A DNA stretch of 64,000 nt from Mesorhizobium sp. M1D.F.Ca.ET.043.01.1.1 (GTDB lineage Bacteria; Pseudomonadota; Alphaproteobacteria; Rhizobiales; Rhizobiaceae): contig NZ_CP034444.1 in the NCBI RefSeq assembly GCF_003952385.1, positions 5,717,001-5,781,000 of the forward strand. The letters are read 5' to 3'. The position numbers and the translations under genes were made by a program. Positions 44,959 to 53,292 of the stretch are shown here, in pieces. The notes below the pieces were generated by a model. The model was not told the origin of the DNA. It saw only the letters and a list, made by a program, of their open reading frames with translations, and did not search any database. How positions within the stretch are numbered: position 1 is the first letter of the stretch; every line of letters starts with the position of its first letter.

Positions 44959-44976
44959 ATGCCGCACTTGCGGCAT
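44959..44976 (+). promoter_or_regulatory. Intra-operon hairpin
   Basis: ATGCCGC-ACTT-GCGGCAT is a perfect 7-bp hairpin in the 192-base gap between the binding-protein and ATPase genes, inside a GCATCGTCTCCAG direct repeat. There is no T-run, so it is likelier an mRNA stability or differential-expression element than a terminator. Confidence 0.45.
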
Positions 44977-45112
44977 CGTCTCCAGAGCGAAGCGGCGAAC
45001 CGTATCGCCAGCGATATACTCGGTGCGTCGCCCAGGCGACAGCCGGGCGTGTCCGGCCGCTACCTCCTGGCGGCCGGACATATCGACCAGAACGCGGGAA
45101 CAGAGACAGGTC

Positions 45113-45928
45113 ATGGCAATACCCGACACTCCGTCCACGACAAGCCGGCCGCCGGTGCTCAGCCTGCGCGGCATCTCGAAGAATTTCGGCGCCGTGTCAG
45201 CCCTCACCGATGTCGATCTCGACATCAATGCCGGCGAGATCGTGGCCCTGGTCGGCGACAACGGCGCTGGCAAGTCGACGCTGGTGAAGATCCTTGCCGG
45301 CGCGCACATGCCGAGCTCGGGCTCGATCACCTTCGATGGCCAGCCGGTGACGCTTGCCAATCCCGCCGCGGCGCTGAAGCTCGGCATCGCGACGGTCTTC
45401 CAGGATCTGGCGCTCTGCGAAAACCTCGACGTGGTGGCCAACATCTTCCTCGGCCGCGAGCTTCATCCGCTTCGCCTCGACGAAGTCTCGATGGAGGTCC
45501 GCGCCTGGACCCTGCTCAAGGAATTGTCCGCCCGGATCCCCAGCGTGCGCGAGCCGGTGGCGTCGCTGTCGGGCGGCCAGCGGCAGACCGTCGCGATCGC
45601 CCGCTCGCTGCTGATGGAGCCGAGGGTCATTCTGCTCGACGAGCCGACCGCGGCGCTCGGGGTCGCCCAGACCGCCGAGGTGCTGAACCTCATCGAGCGC
45701 GTGCGCGACCGTGGGCTCGGCGTCGTCATGATCAGCCACAACATGGAGGATGTGCGCGCCGTGGCCGACCGCATCGTGGTGCTGAGGCTCGGACGCAACA
45801 ACGGCATCTTCCTGCCCGGCGCATCCAACCAGGAACTGGTGACCGCGATAACCGGGGCTGACGACAACGCGGTCTCGCGGCGCGGCAGGCGCATGGCCGA
45901 GGCGAGGGCGCAGGGAGATCAGCCATGA
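45113..45928 (+). CDS. Sugar ABC transporter ATP-binding protein
   Basis: The 271-aa ATPase has Walker [18 protein letters not shown], signature [16 protein letters not shown] and Walker [13 protein letters not shown] with [11 protein letters not shown]. It is a single-domain form, as in the XylG/FrcA-like importers of rhizobia, rather than the duplicated RbsA type. The start at ATG 45113 is close to GAGACAGG. It overlaps the permease gene by 4 bases (ATGA at 45925), which indicates coupling. Confidence 0.9.
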   Translation: MAIPDTPSTTSRPPVLSLRGISKNFGAVSALTDVDLDINAGEIVALVGDNGAGKSTLVKILAGAHMPSSGSITFDGQPVTLANPAAALKLGIATVFQDLALCENLDVVANIFLGRELHPLRLDEVSMEVRAWTLLKELSARIPSVREPVASLSGGQRQTVAIARSLLMEPRVILLDEPTAALGVAQTAEVLNLIERVRDRGLGVVMISHNMEDVRAVADRIVVLRLGRNNGIFLPGASNQELVTAITGADDNAVSRRGRRMAEARAQGDQP

Positions 45929-47169
45929 CGACGGCTTCCGACCGCAATCTGCTCGACCGCAGCGACGAACGGCTCGAGGATCGCAGCGGCGCGCAGGGCG
46001 CCATCAAGGGCTTTCTCGACCGCGTCCGCTCCGGCGATCTGGGATCGCTGCCCGTCGTCGTCGGGCTGGTGCTGATCTGCACGATCTTCCAGACGCTCAA
46101 CCCGGTCTTCCTGTCGCCGAACAACCTGGTCAACCTGTTGTTCGATTGCTCGACGGTCGGCATCATCTCGCTCGGCATCGTCTGCGTGCTGATGGTCGGC
46201 GAGATCGACCTGTCCGTCGGCTCCGTCAGCGGCCTGTCTTCGGCGCTGCTCGGGGTGCTGTGGGTGCAGTGGGGCTGGCCGGTCGCGCTGGCCATCCTCG
46301 CGGCCATGGCGGTCGGGTTCGTGACAGGCTGCGTCTACGCGCTGCTGCTCAACCGGCTGGGCATGCCGAGCTTCGTGTCGACGCTTTCGGGCTTGCTCGC
46401 TTTCCTCGGGCTGCAGCTCTACATCCTCGGCCCGACCGGCTCGATCAACCTGCCCTACGATTCGCCGCTGGTGAATTTCGGCCAGCTCCTGGTGATGCCG
46501 CATTGGGTGTCGTACGCGCTGGCAGCGGTGCCCGGCGTGCTCGCTTTGCTGCTCGGCTACCGCAAGGCTCAACGACGCCAGGCCGCCGGGCTTTCGTCGC
46601 GTTCGTTCGGCGGGCTCTTGCTCCAGGCCGTCGTGATCACGGTCGCGCTCGAACTGGCGGCTTACTACCTCAACCTGTCGCGCGGCGTGCCCTGGATGTT
46701 CGCCTTGTTCGTCGGCCTGGTCGTGGCGATGAACTACGCGCTGAAGCGGACCCAGTGGGGCCGCTCGATGACCGCTGTCGGCGGCAACCGCGAGGCGGCG
46801 CGCCGCGCCGGCATCAATGTGCGGCTGATCTACGCCAGCGCCTTCGCGCTCTGCGCCACGCTGGCTGCCACGGGCGGGCTGCTGTCGGCGGCACGGCTCG
46901 CAACCGCCAGCCAGCAGGCCGGCACCGGCGACGTCAACCTCAACGCCATCGCGGCGGCCGTCATCGGCGGCACCAGCCTGTTCGGCGGCCGCGGCAGCGC
47001 CTATTCGGCGCTGCTCGGCATCATCGTCATCCAATCCATCGCAAGCGGCCTGACGCTGCTCGATCTGTCATCCTCGCTCCGGTACATGATCACCGGCTGC
47101 GTGCTGGCGGTCGCGGTCATCGTCGATTCTCTCGCCCGCCGCTCGCGTGTCTCACACGGCCGCGCCTGA
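45925..47169 (+). CDS. Sugar ABC transporter permease (XylH/RbsC family)
   Basis: The 414-aa inner-membrane protein has about ten hydrophobic segments and the CUT2-type permease pattern: [22 protein letters not shown] stretch near residue 90, [20 protein letters not shown], and [20 protein letters not shown] near the C-terminus. A hydrophilic N-terminal segment of about 45 residues precedes the first span. It forms the membrane channel with the ATPase encoded just upstream. Confidence 0.9.
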   Translation: MTTASDRNLLDRSDERLEDRSGAQGAIKGFLDRVRSGDLGSLPVVVGLVLICTIFQTLNPVFLSPNNLVNLLFDCSTVGIISLGIVCVLMVGEIDLSVGSVSGLSSALLGVLWVQWGWPVALAILAAMAVGFVTGCVYALLLNRLGMPSFVSTLSGLLAFLGLQLYILGPTGSINLPYDSPLVNFGQLLVMPHWVSYALAAVPGVLALLLGYRKAQRRQAAGLSSRSFGGLLLQAVVITVALELAAYYLNLSRGVPWMFALFVGLVVAMNYALKRTQWGRSMTAVGGNREAARRAGINVRLIYASAFALCATLAATGGLLSAARLATASQQAGTGDVNLNAIAAAVIGGTSLFGGRGSAYSALLGIIVIQSIASGLTLLDLSSSLRYMITGCVLAVAVIVDSLARRSRVSHGRA

Positions 47170-47207
47170 CGGCTCATCAAGAAGACGGCTCATCGAAGAG
47201 GATCGCA

Positions 47208-47936
47208 ATGTCTGAAAGTCTCTCCGGCAAGGTTGCCGCAATCACTGGTGCTGCCTCCGGCATCGGGCTGGAATGCGCCCGCGCCATGCTCGCCGCCGGC
47301 GCCAAGGTCGTCCTGGTCGATCGGGCCGAGGACCGGCTTAAGGCGCTTGTCGCCGAACTCGGCGACAACGCCTCGGCCGTGGTCACCGACCTGCTCGACC
47401 CGGCGAGCGTCGATCGCATGATGCCTGAGATCCTCGAGAAGGCGGGGAAGCTCGACATCTTGCACGCCAATGCCGGCGCCTATGTCGGCGGCGAGGTGGC
47501 ATCCGGCGATCCCGACCAGTGGGACAAGATGCTCAACCTCAACATCAACGCCGTCTTCCGCACCGTGCACGCCGTGCTGCCGCATATGATCGAGAGGAAG
47601 AGCGGCGACATCATCGTCACCAGCTCCGTGGCCGGCTTCGTTCCCGTGGTCTGGGAGCCGATCTACACCGCCTCGAAATTCGCCGTGCAGGCCTTCGTGC
47701 ACACGGTCCGCCGCCAGGTGTTGAAGCACGGCATCCGCGTCGGCGCCGTCGCGCCCGGTCCCGTGGTCACGGCGCTGCTCAGCGACTGGCCCAAGGCCAA
47801 GATGGAAGAAGCGCTGGCCGCCGGCAGCCTGATGGAGGCGAAGGAGGTGGCAGACGCCGTGCTCTTCATGCTGACGCGGCCGCGCAACGTCACCGTCCGC
47901 GACCTCGTGATCCTGCCGCAGAGCGTCGACATCTGA
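47208..47936 (+). CDS. SDR-family dehydrogenase, ribitol-dehydrogenase-like
   Basis: The 242-aa short-chain dehydrogenase has the cofactor motif [18 protein letters not shown] (residues about 9-26), the NAG motif ([11 protein letters not shown]), and the catalytic serine and YxxxK ([17 protein letters not shown]). It resembles ribitol 2-dehydrogenases and would oxidise the imported polyol. Aspartate after the second strand (LVDRAEDR) points to NAD rather than NADP. ATG 47208 has GAAGAGG upstream. Its stop is followed at once, in the same frame, by the relic of another SDR. Confidence 0.88.
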   Translation: MSESLSGKVAAITGAASGIGLECARAMLAAGAKVVLVDRAEDRLKALVAELGDNASAVVTDLLDPASVDRMMPEILEKAGKLDILHANAGAYVGGEVASGDPDQWDKMLNLNINAVFRTVHAVLPHMIERKSGDIIVTSSVAGFVPVVWEPIYTASKFAVQAFVHTVRRQVLKHGIRVGAVAPGPVVTALLSDWPKAKMEEALAAGSLMEAKEVADAVLFMLTRPRNVTVRDLVILPQSVDI

Positions 47937-47939
47937 GCC

Positions 47940-48182
47940 AGCGAGGTCGCCGCCGAGAACATCCGCGTCAATGCCGTCGCGCCCGGCTATATCGAAACGG
48001 ACCTTTCGCGCGGCGGCATCGAAAATCCGGAATGGTTCCCGATCTGGCGCGGCATGACGCCGATGGGCCGCATCGGCCAGCCGGAGGAGGTTGCGGCGGC
48101 CGCGCTTTTCCTGTGCTCTCCTGCTTCCAGCTATGTGACCGGCGAAGTGCTGATCATCGATGGCGGCTATACTACCCGCTGA
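47940..48182 (+). pseudogene. C-terminal remnant of a third SDR dehydrogenase
   Basis: Between the two intact SDR genes an 80-codon open segment encodes only the end of a short-chain dehydrogenase: SEVAAENIRVNAVAPGYIET, MGRIGQPEEVAAAALFLCS, SSYVTGEVLIIDGGYTTR and a stop at 48180-48182. It has no start codon of its own or N-terminal cofactor and catalytic parts. It is in the same frame as the upstream SDR gene, one stop codon and one codon beyond its end. It is the residue of a deletion or of recombination between adjacent SDR genes. Confidence 0.8.
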
Positions 48183-48221
48183 GACCGGCTGCTGAGATAG
48201 GCGCTGAGATAGGAGAATGCC

Positions 48222-48992
48222 ATGAAACTCAAGGACAAGGTCGCCGTCGTCACCGGTGGCGCGCAAGGCATCGGGGCGGCCATCGTGCGCGGCTTCGCCG
48301 AGGAGGGCGCCCATGTCGTGATCGCCGACCTGGGCGCAGACAAGGCGGAAGCGCTGGCGCGCGAGCTCGGCGGCAGGGCCACCGCTCTCCAGCTCGACGT
48401 GCGCGACCTCGCCTCGATCGAGGCGATGGTCGATACCGTGACAAGGACGCATGGCGGCATCGACATCCTGGTCAACAATGCCGCCATCTTCGACATGGGG
48501 CCGCTTTTGGAGATCTCGGAAAAGAGCTTCGATCTGCAATTCTCGGTCAATGTGAAAGGCCTGTTGTTCACGCTGCAGGCGGTGGCCAGGCGCATGGTCG
48601 CGCAAGGCCGCCGCGGCAAGATCATCAACATGGCCTCGCAGGCGGGCCGGCGCGGCGAGGCGCTGGTCGCCGTCTACTGCGCGACCAAGGCCGCGGTGAT
48701 CAGCATCACGCAGTCGGCCGGCCTTGCGCTGATCAAGCACGGCATCAACGTGAACGGCATCGCGCCGGGCGTGGTCGACACGCCGATGTGGGACCAGGTC
48801 GACGCGCTGTTCGCGCGCTACGAGAACCTGGCGATCGGCGAGAAGAAGCGGCAGGTCGGGCCGGCGGTGCCGGCCGGCCGCATGGGCGATCCGGACGACT
48901 ATCGGGGCGCCGCCGTCTTCCTGGCGTCGAGCGATGCCGACTATGTCGTGGCGCAGACGCTCAATGTCGACGGCGGCAACTGGATGAGCTGA
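48222..48992 (+). CDS. SDR-family dehydrogenase, sorbitol/L-iditol dehydrogenase-like
   Basis: The 256-aa enzyme has the cofactor motif AVVTGGAQGIGAAIVRGF, NNAAIFDMGPL, serine in NMASQAGRRGE and YCATKAAV as the YxxxK. It is close in character to rhizobial sorbitol or L-iditol 2-dehydrogenases (SmoS-like). The end LNVDGGNWMS is typical. It starts at ATG 48222 with AGGAGA upstream, is the last gene of the polyol operon and converges with the nitroreductase-like gene at 49008. Confidence 0.88.
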   Translation: MKLKDKVAVVTGGAQGIGAAIVRGFAEEGAHVVIADLGADKAEALARELGGRATALQLDVRDLASIEAMVDTVTRTHGGIDILVNNAAIFDMGPLLEISEKSFDLQFSVNVKGLLFTLQAVARRMVAQGRRGKIINMASQAGRRGEALVAVYCATKAAVISITQSAGLALIKHGINVNGIAPGVVDTPMWDQVDALFARYENLAIGEKKRQVGPAVPAGRMGDPDDYRGAAVFLASSDADYVVAQTLNVDGGNWMS

Positions 48993-49007
48993 TCAACGCT
49001 CGCCGGG

Positions 49008-50405
49008 TCAGTGCCAATCGCGCGCGTGGTTAAGATGCGTGTCGGTCAGGCCGTTGCGGAAGAAGCGCTGGTAGTAGCCGACATCGACGTGGTGCACCTG
49101 CAGCCAGATGCCGGGCACGTGGATGGCGTCGCAATGCGCCGGGAAGCGTCCGTGCGTCTCGTAGATGTAGGTGCAGATGTCGCTCACGCAGTCGATGACG
49201 TCCGGCGTGTAGACCGCCGCCTCGTTGAGATAGCGGTGGCCGTAGTCGCCTTTGTAGATTTCGGCAAACAGCTTCTCGTCCGAGTAAAGGCCGTTCTTGC
49301 CGAACTTCGCCCCGATGACTTCGGCGACGGCGTCGGCCATCGAGTCGTAATAGGGCGGCGTCATGCCCTTGATCAGGTGCTCGCCCTTGAAGCGCAGGCC
49401 GATCGGGTTGCTGCGCAGGTTGGCGTATTTGGGCAGCGGAATGTGCCAGCGCAACAGGTCCATCAGGCGCCAGCGCGGCACGGCCACGTCGAAGCCGAGC
49501 ATGGGGCCATAAATCTGCGAGAATTTCGGATCGCCGACCAGCACCGGCGGGCTGATCGAGCCGTGGATCCAGGCGCCGAGCCCCATGGCGTCGGCGACGA
49601 GGAAGATGTTCTGCAGCAAGAGATCGGCCTCGATCTGCGTGCGTAGCGAGCCGATCGCGCCGAGCGGGATCTTCAGGTCCTTGTTGAGGAAACCGTTCTT
49701 GACCCAGCGCTTGACGCCGGCCGAGCGATAGAAATTGCGGTCGTCGACGATGTGGGGCCGTGCGCAGTCGGGCTGGGTCAGCAGGTACATCAGGCCGTTG
49801 ATGTACTGGCGCGAGAGATCGACGACCGGCAAAAGGATCGTCGTGCCCGGCAGGTTCGAGAGAAAACGATTGGAATCGAGATAGGCCGGAAAGTCGCGCC
49901 GGCCTTCGGCGACGTCGAGCCGGTGATCGAGGATCTTCACCTTGGCTTCGCGCGCTCGCTCCAACAGCCGCTCTGGCGTGAAAGGGGTGTTGCCGTCGGC
50001 GGGCGGCGGCAGCTTGCGCAGGAAATAGGTGCCGCTGTCGTTGACCAGGAAAAAATGCGTGCCTTGCGCGTTGTCGGGGCTGCCCGCGGTGCGGCCGGCC
50101 ATGGTGAGGTTGGGCTTGGCCATCACCGGCTGCTTCGTCGCCGGGTCCTCGAAGGGCCGGTCGGGCATGGTGAGGCCGGTGCAGCCGGTCATGGCGATCA
50201 GCACCGCTTCCTCGAGCTCCGACAGCGGCTCGCCCGGCTGGTCGGACTGATAGCTCATACTGCCGGCAAGCACCGAGCTGCCCTGGCTGACGCGGTGCGT
50301 GCGGCGGCGGAAGATCGTCTCGACCAGCGGCCGTTTCAAAAGCACGTCGAGCCCGGAGGCGATGCTGCCATTCGCGGTTGCGCTCGGCTTGATCGGCGCC
50401 GTCAT
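49008..50405 (-). CDS. Nitroreductase-fold-like protein of unknown function
   Basis: The 465-aa protein has an N-terminal pattern like the nitroreductase fold (VETIFRRRTHRVSQG, with the basic RRRT used for FMN phosphate in that family; ELEEAVLIAMTGCTGL) and a matching later stretch (IEADLLLQNIFLVADAMGLG, then AWIHGSISPPVL). It is twice the usual size for nitroreductases, with a large C-terminal extension (VIDCVSDICTYIYETHGRFP, HVDVGYYQRFF). The assignment is tentative. The gene overlaps the heme-peroxidase gene by 4 bases (ATGA), so the product probably works with that enzyme, perhaps as a reductase or aldehyde/peroxide-processing partner. Confidence 0.6.
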   Translation of the reverse strand: MTAPIKPSATANGSIASGLDVLLKRPLVETIFRRRTHRVSQGSSVLAGSMSYQSDQPGEPLSELEEAVLIAMTGCTGLTMPDRPFEDPATKQPVMAKPNLTMAGRTAGSPDNAQGTHFFLVNDSGTYFLRKLPPPADGNTPFTPERLLERAREAKVKILDHRLDVAEGRRDFPAYLDSNRFLSNLPGTTILLPVVDLSRQYINGLMYLLTQPDCARPHIVDDRNFYRSAGVKRWVKNGFLNKDLKIPLGAIGSLRTQIEADLLLQNIFLVADAMGLGAWIHGSISPPVLVGDPKFSQIYGPMLGFDVAVPRWRLMDLLRWHIPLPKYANLRSNPIGLRFKGEHLIKGMTPPYYDSMADAVAEVIGAKFGKNGLYSDEKLFAEIYKGDYGHRYLNEAAVYTPDVIDCVSDICTYIYETHGRFPAHCDAIHVPGIWLQVHHVDVGYYQRFFRNGLTDTHLNHARDWH

Positions 50406-53278
50406 GGCTTCGCTCCCGCCATGGCCGGATCGGTGCTTGCGGGCACGATCGGGCGCCACGGCGCGAAGGCGCTCTGCGTCCTCGGCAGCACCGAGGCAAG
50501 GTCGGGGCAGTGGCGCAGGATGAGGCTGGTCATGCCGTTGTTGGCGATCCAGTCGATGCCGAAAGGCGAATAGATCTCCGGCCTGTAGTCGACGGTCAGG
50601 AAACGGTCGCTCTGCAGCCGCCGCGACGCCATCAGGATGAAGATGCGGAAGGCGGTGTCGCTGAAGCCGAAGCCCGCCGGGGCCGGCTCGGAGAGCAGGC
50701 CGACCACGGTATCGATCTTGTCGACGTCGCCGTAGATCTGCTCGAGCAGCCGCGCGTCCTCGGGGCTCGCGGTGACCTCCTCGAAGCTCCTGATCCGCGG
50801 CCGGTGCAGCCCGGCACGAAAATCATTGTAGCGCGGCACGCCGCGCCGCCTGGTGCGAACGATGTCGACCACCGAGAGATCGATGATCTCGTTGTCCCGC
50901 TCAAGCTTCAGCAGCGACCTTGGGAAGTTGTGCAAGGCAATGGCGCCCGGATGCGCGACGCCGAAGGAATAGAGCGTGTTGCGCAGGCCGAAGGAGCGCA
51001 TGATGTCGTCGGCATTGGCGCCCTGTATGTCGAGAAAACCCTTCTCGGCGATCTTCTCGCCGGACCGGTGGTGATAGAAGCAATAGTCGTCGGGCAAGAG
51101 CGGGTGCATACGGTAGACGGTGGTGAAATCCTCGGTCAGCGAATAGGGTGCAGTGTGGTGGTCCGGCATCGTCTTCGGGATGCCGGTCGACGCATGCTCG
51201 TCGAGCAGCCACAGGCCGAATTTGGTCACCCAGTCATTGGCCGGCGGACCGTTCCAGTTGCTGGACAGGCCGACCTCGATCGCCCGCGTGGCGAGGATCG
51301 CCGGCGTCCATTCCACGGTGTGGATCTTGGCGATGAGCGCCGACACGATGAGCCGGGCGGTCTGATAGATGCGCTCGTCGTCCCAGTTCCTATAGCGGAG
51401 CCGCAATTCGTCGCAGAGCAGATTGTGCTCGCGCGCGAACAGCGTGTGCATGGCGCTGAGGCCGAGCCACCAGCTCTCGTTGAAGCCGGTGACCTCGAAG
51501 CCCTTGATGTCGACCGGCAGGTGGTTGTCGACCAGCCTGATCTTGGCGCCTTCGCGCAGCATGTTCGCCTTGGCGCTGTTCGGACCATAGACTTCCGATC
51601 CGTCCCACCAGTGCGAGGCGGCATTGCTGAAATAGACCGGCGGCCAGCCAGGGCCGTGGTTCAGCGCCTGGTTGCCGGCAATGCGCATGATCTCTTCCGG
51701 CTTGCCGCCGACCGAATTCGTCCACTTCATGCCGGCGGGCAGCGGCACAACGATGTCGTTCTTGCCGAGCGGATTGCGGGCATGGTTCACCCAGTCATGC
51801 ACCTGGAACTGGATCCAGGCCGCGGCAAGGATGTTGAGCGAGCGTGCCGGAATGAACGTCTCGCGATGCAGCAGCTTTTCAGCGACAACGACCGGATTGG
51901 GTGTGTCGAACAGGTCGGGCGCGTAGGCCGGTTTCAGGTTGCGGCCGAAGGCGGCGCCGACCGCGCCCATCTTTGGCGCCGACAGGTCGTTGTAGGTGCC
52001 GTCATAGGTGCGCGTCTGCCGCACCGCCTCGGCGATCGGCGATTGCGGCTCCGGCCGCGCCTGCGGCGGCGCCTCGATCGCTTCCGTGCCGAGCAGGTTC
52101 CTTTGCCGCAGCACATGGCGGAAGGCGTCGAGGTTGAGCAGGCTGAGGCGCAGCGGCAGCTTGTGCCATTCGACGAAGCGATTGATGGCGACGAAGGCCT
52201 GGCGTGCGACGGCGCCCAGCACGCGGTTGCGCAGCGGCGCTTCGGTGCGCCAGCGATAGGCCAGCCGATGCGCGGCACTCGCGTCATAAACGACTTTGCG
52301 CGCCCGGTTGAGATTGCCGAGCGGACGGAATTCGTCGGTGGTGTTCCACGGGTTGAAGGCAAGCTCGTCGATCACCCTCGTGTTGGTGAAGGCTTCGGCG
52401 GTGCCGGCCGACGGCTGGGTGATGGTCAGCTCCGCCACCTTCATCGGCGGCGAGACGGTCTCGCTCCACTCGACCGCGGTGTCCTCGATCGGCGTCGAGC
52501 GCTCGTCGATGAAGGGCTGGAGGCAGAGCTCGAAACGGATGTCGCCAGTTGCCAGCCGCGCGGCGAATTCGTTCGACAGATAACTCGCATCCATTGTGGA
52601 CGGATCCGGCGCGGGTGCTGCGCTCGGCACCGGCCGCAGCAGATACCGCACCGCAAGCGTTTCGCCCCAGCGGATGGCGCCGCGGCTCCAGTAGGTCTCC
52701 AGCGCGACGCTGCGCACCTTGCGTTTGCGCCCCTTGGAGACGTTCCCCAGCATGCGGATCACCTCGGCCGGACCGAAGCGGAAGGCGAGGCCGGCAAGAC
52801 CGACGATCTTGCCGACCGTGCCGCCGGCGGTCGCCTTGGCGAAGGCGACGAACTGCGTGGCGTCGCGGGCGTGCGAAACCGGGAAGTTGGTGGCTAAAAG
52901 ATCGTGCTGCTCCTGGTCCGAAACCTTGACGCGCAGCGCCACGCCGCGCAGATCTGGCTTGTAGTCGGCCTGGCCCGAGCCGTTCGCGTTGGAGAAGCGC
53001 ACGATCGCCGGATAGGATTTTCCCGGCTGGGCGAAGCCGGCGCGGAAGTCAGCGGAAAGATCGTCATTGAAGCGCAGCGTCGCATCGATCGAGGCGAAGA
53101 TCGGCTTGGCGTGGAAAGCGCGCTGGATGCCTGCCGCCTTGGAGCACCGCCTGGTCTTCAGCTGGACATGCATCATGTCCTGCGCCAGCCGCTCGAACAG
53201 CAGGCGCTCATTCTCCGCTGAACCTTGCGGTATCTCGCGCCAAATCGCCGTTGCCTGCCGGCCTGCTTGCATCAACAC
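50402..53278 (-). CDS. Catalase-like / alpha-dioxygenase-like heme peroxidase fusion
   Basis: The 958-aa protein has two heme-enzyme halves. Residues about 30-370 look like the catalase fold: FHAKPIFASID (distal-His position), YPAIVRFSNANGSGQ, DLRGVALRVKV, TNFPVSHARDATQFVAFAKA and LGNLNRARKVVYDASAAHR. Residues about 430-930 match animal-type heme peroxidases of the alpha-dioxygenase/cyclooxygenase branch: AWIQFQVHDWVNHARNPLG, ASHWWDGSEVYGP, SAMHTLFAREHNLLCDEL, VEWTPAIL and VYRMHPLLPDDY. Alpha-dioxygenases add O2 to fatty acids to give 2-hydroperoxides. A catalase-like partner domain recalls coral-type oxylipin fusions. GTG 53276-53278 has AGGAGG six bases upstream. There is no signal peptide. 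Confidence 0.8.
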   Translation of the reverse strand: MLMQAGRQATAIWREIPQGSAENERLLFERLAQDMMHVQLKTRRCSKAAGIQRAFHAKPIFASIDATLRFNDDLSADFRAGFAQPGKSYPAIVRFSNANGSGQADYKPDLRGVALRVKVSDQEQHDLLATNFPVSHARDATQFVAFAKATAGGTVGKIVGLAGLAFRFGPAEVIRMLGNVSKGRKRKVRSVALETYWSRGAIRWGETLAVRYLLRPVPSAAPAPDPSTMDASYLSNEFAARLATGDIRFELCLQPFIDERSTPIEDTAVEWSETVSPPMKVAELTITQPSAGTAEAFTNTRVIDELAFNPWNTTDEFRPLGNLNRARKVVYDASAAHRLAYRWRTEAPLRNRVLGAVARQAFVAINRFVEWHKLPLRLSLLNLDAFRHVLRQRNLLGTEAIEAPPQARPEPQSPIAEAVRQTRTYDGTYNDLSAPKMGAVGAAFGRNLKPAYAPDLFDTPNPVVVAEKLLHRETFIPARSLNILAAAWIQFQVHDWVNHARNPLGKNDIVVPLPAGMKWTNSVGGKPEEIMRIAGNQALNHGPGWPPVYFSNAASHWWDGSEVYGPNSAKANMLREGAKIRLVDNHLPVDIKGFEVTGFNESWWLGLSAMHTLFAREHNLLCDELRLRYRNWDDERIYQTARLIVSALIAKIHTVEWTPAILATRAIEVGLSSNWNGPPANDWVTKFGLWLLDEHASTGIPKTMPDHHTAPYSLTEDFTTVYRMHPLLPDDYCFYHHRSGEKIAEKGFLDIQGANADDIMRSFGLRNTLYSFGVAHPGAIALHNFPRSLLKLERDNEIIDLSVVDIVRTRRRGVPRYNDFRAGLHRPRIRSFEEVTASPEDARLLEQIYGDVDKIDTVVGLLSEPAPAGFGFSDTAFRIFILMASRRLQSDRFLTVDYRPEIYSPFGIDWIANNGMTSLILRHCPDLASVLPRTQSAFAPWRPIVPASTDPAMAGAKP

Positions 53279-53292
53279 CGCGTGCCTCCTCG

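Noticed and set aside
44930..44990. The GCATCGTCTCCAG direct repeat considered as a CRISPR-like or attachment site
   Set aside because: Only two copies 28 bases apart around a hairpin; no spacers, integrase or further repeats.
50510..52897. Open frame of 795 codons on the plus strand opposite the heme-peroxidase fusion
   Set aside because: Compositional shadow of the minus-strand gene, with no recognisable motif or ribosome site.
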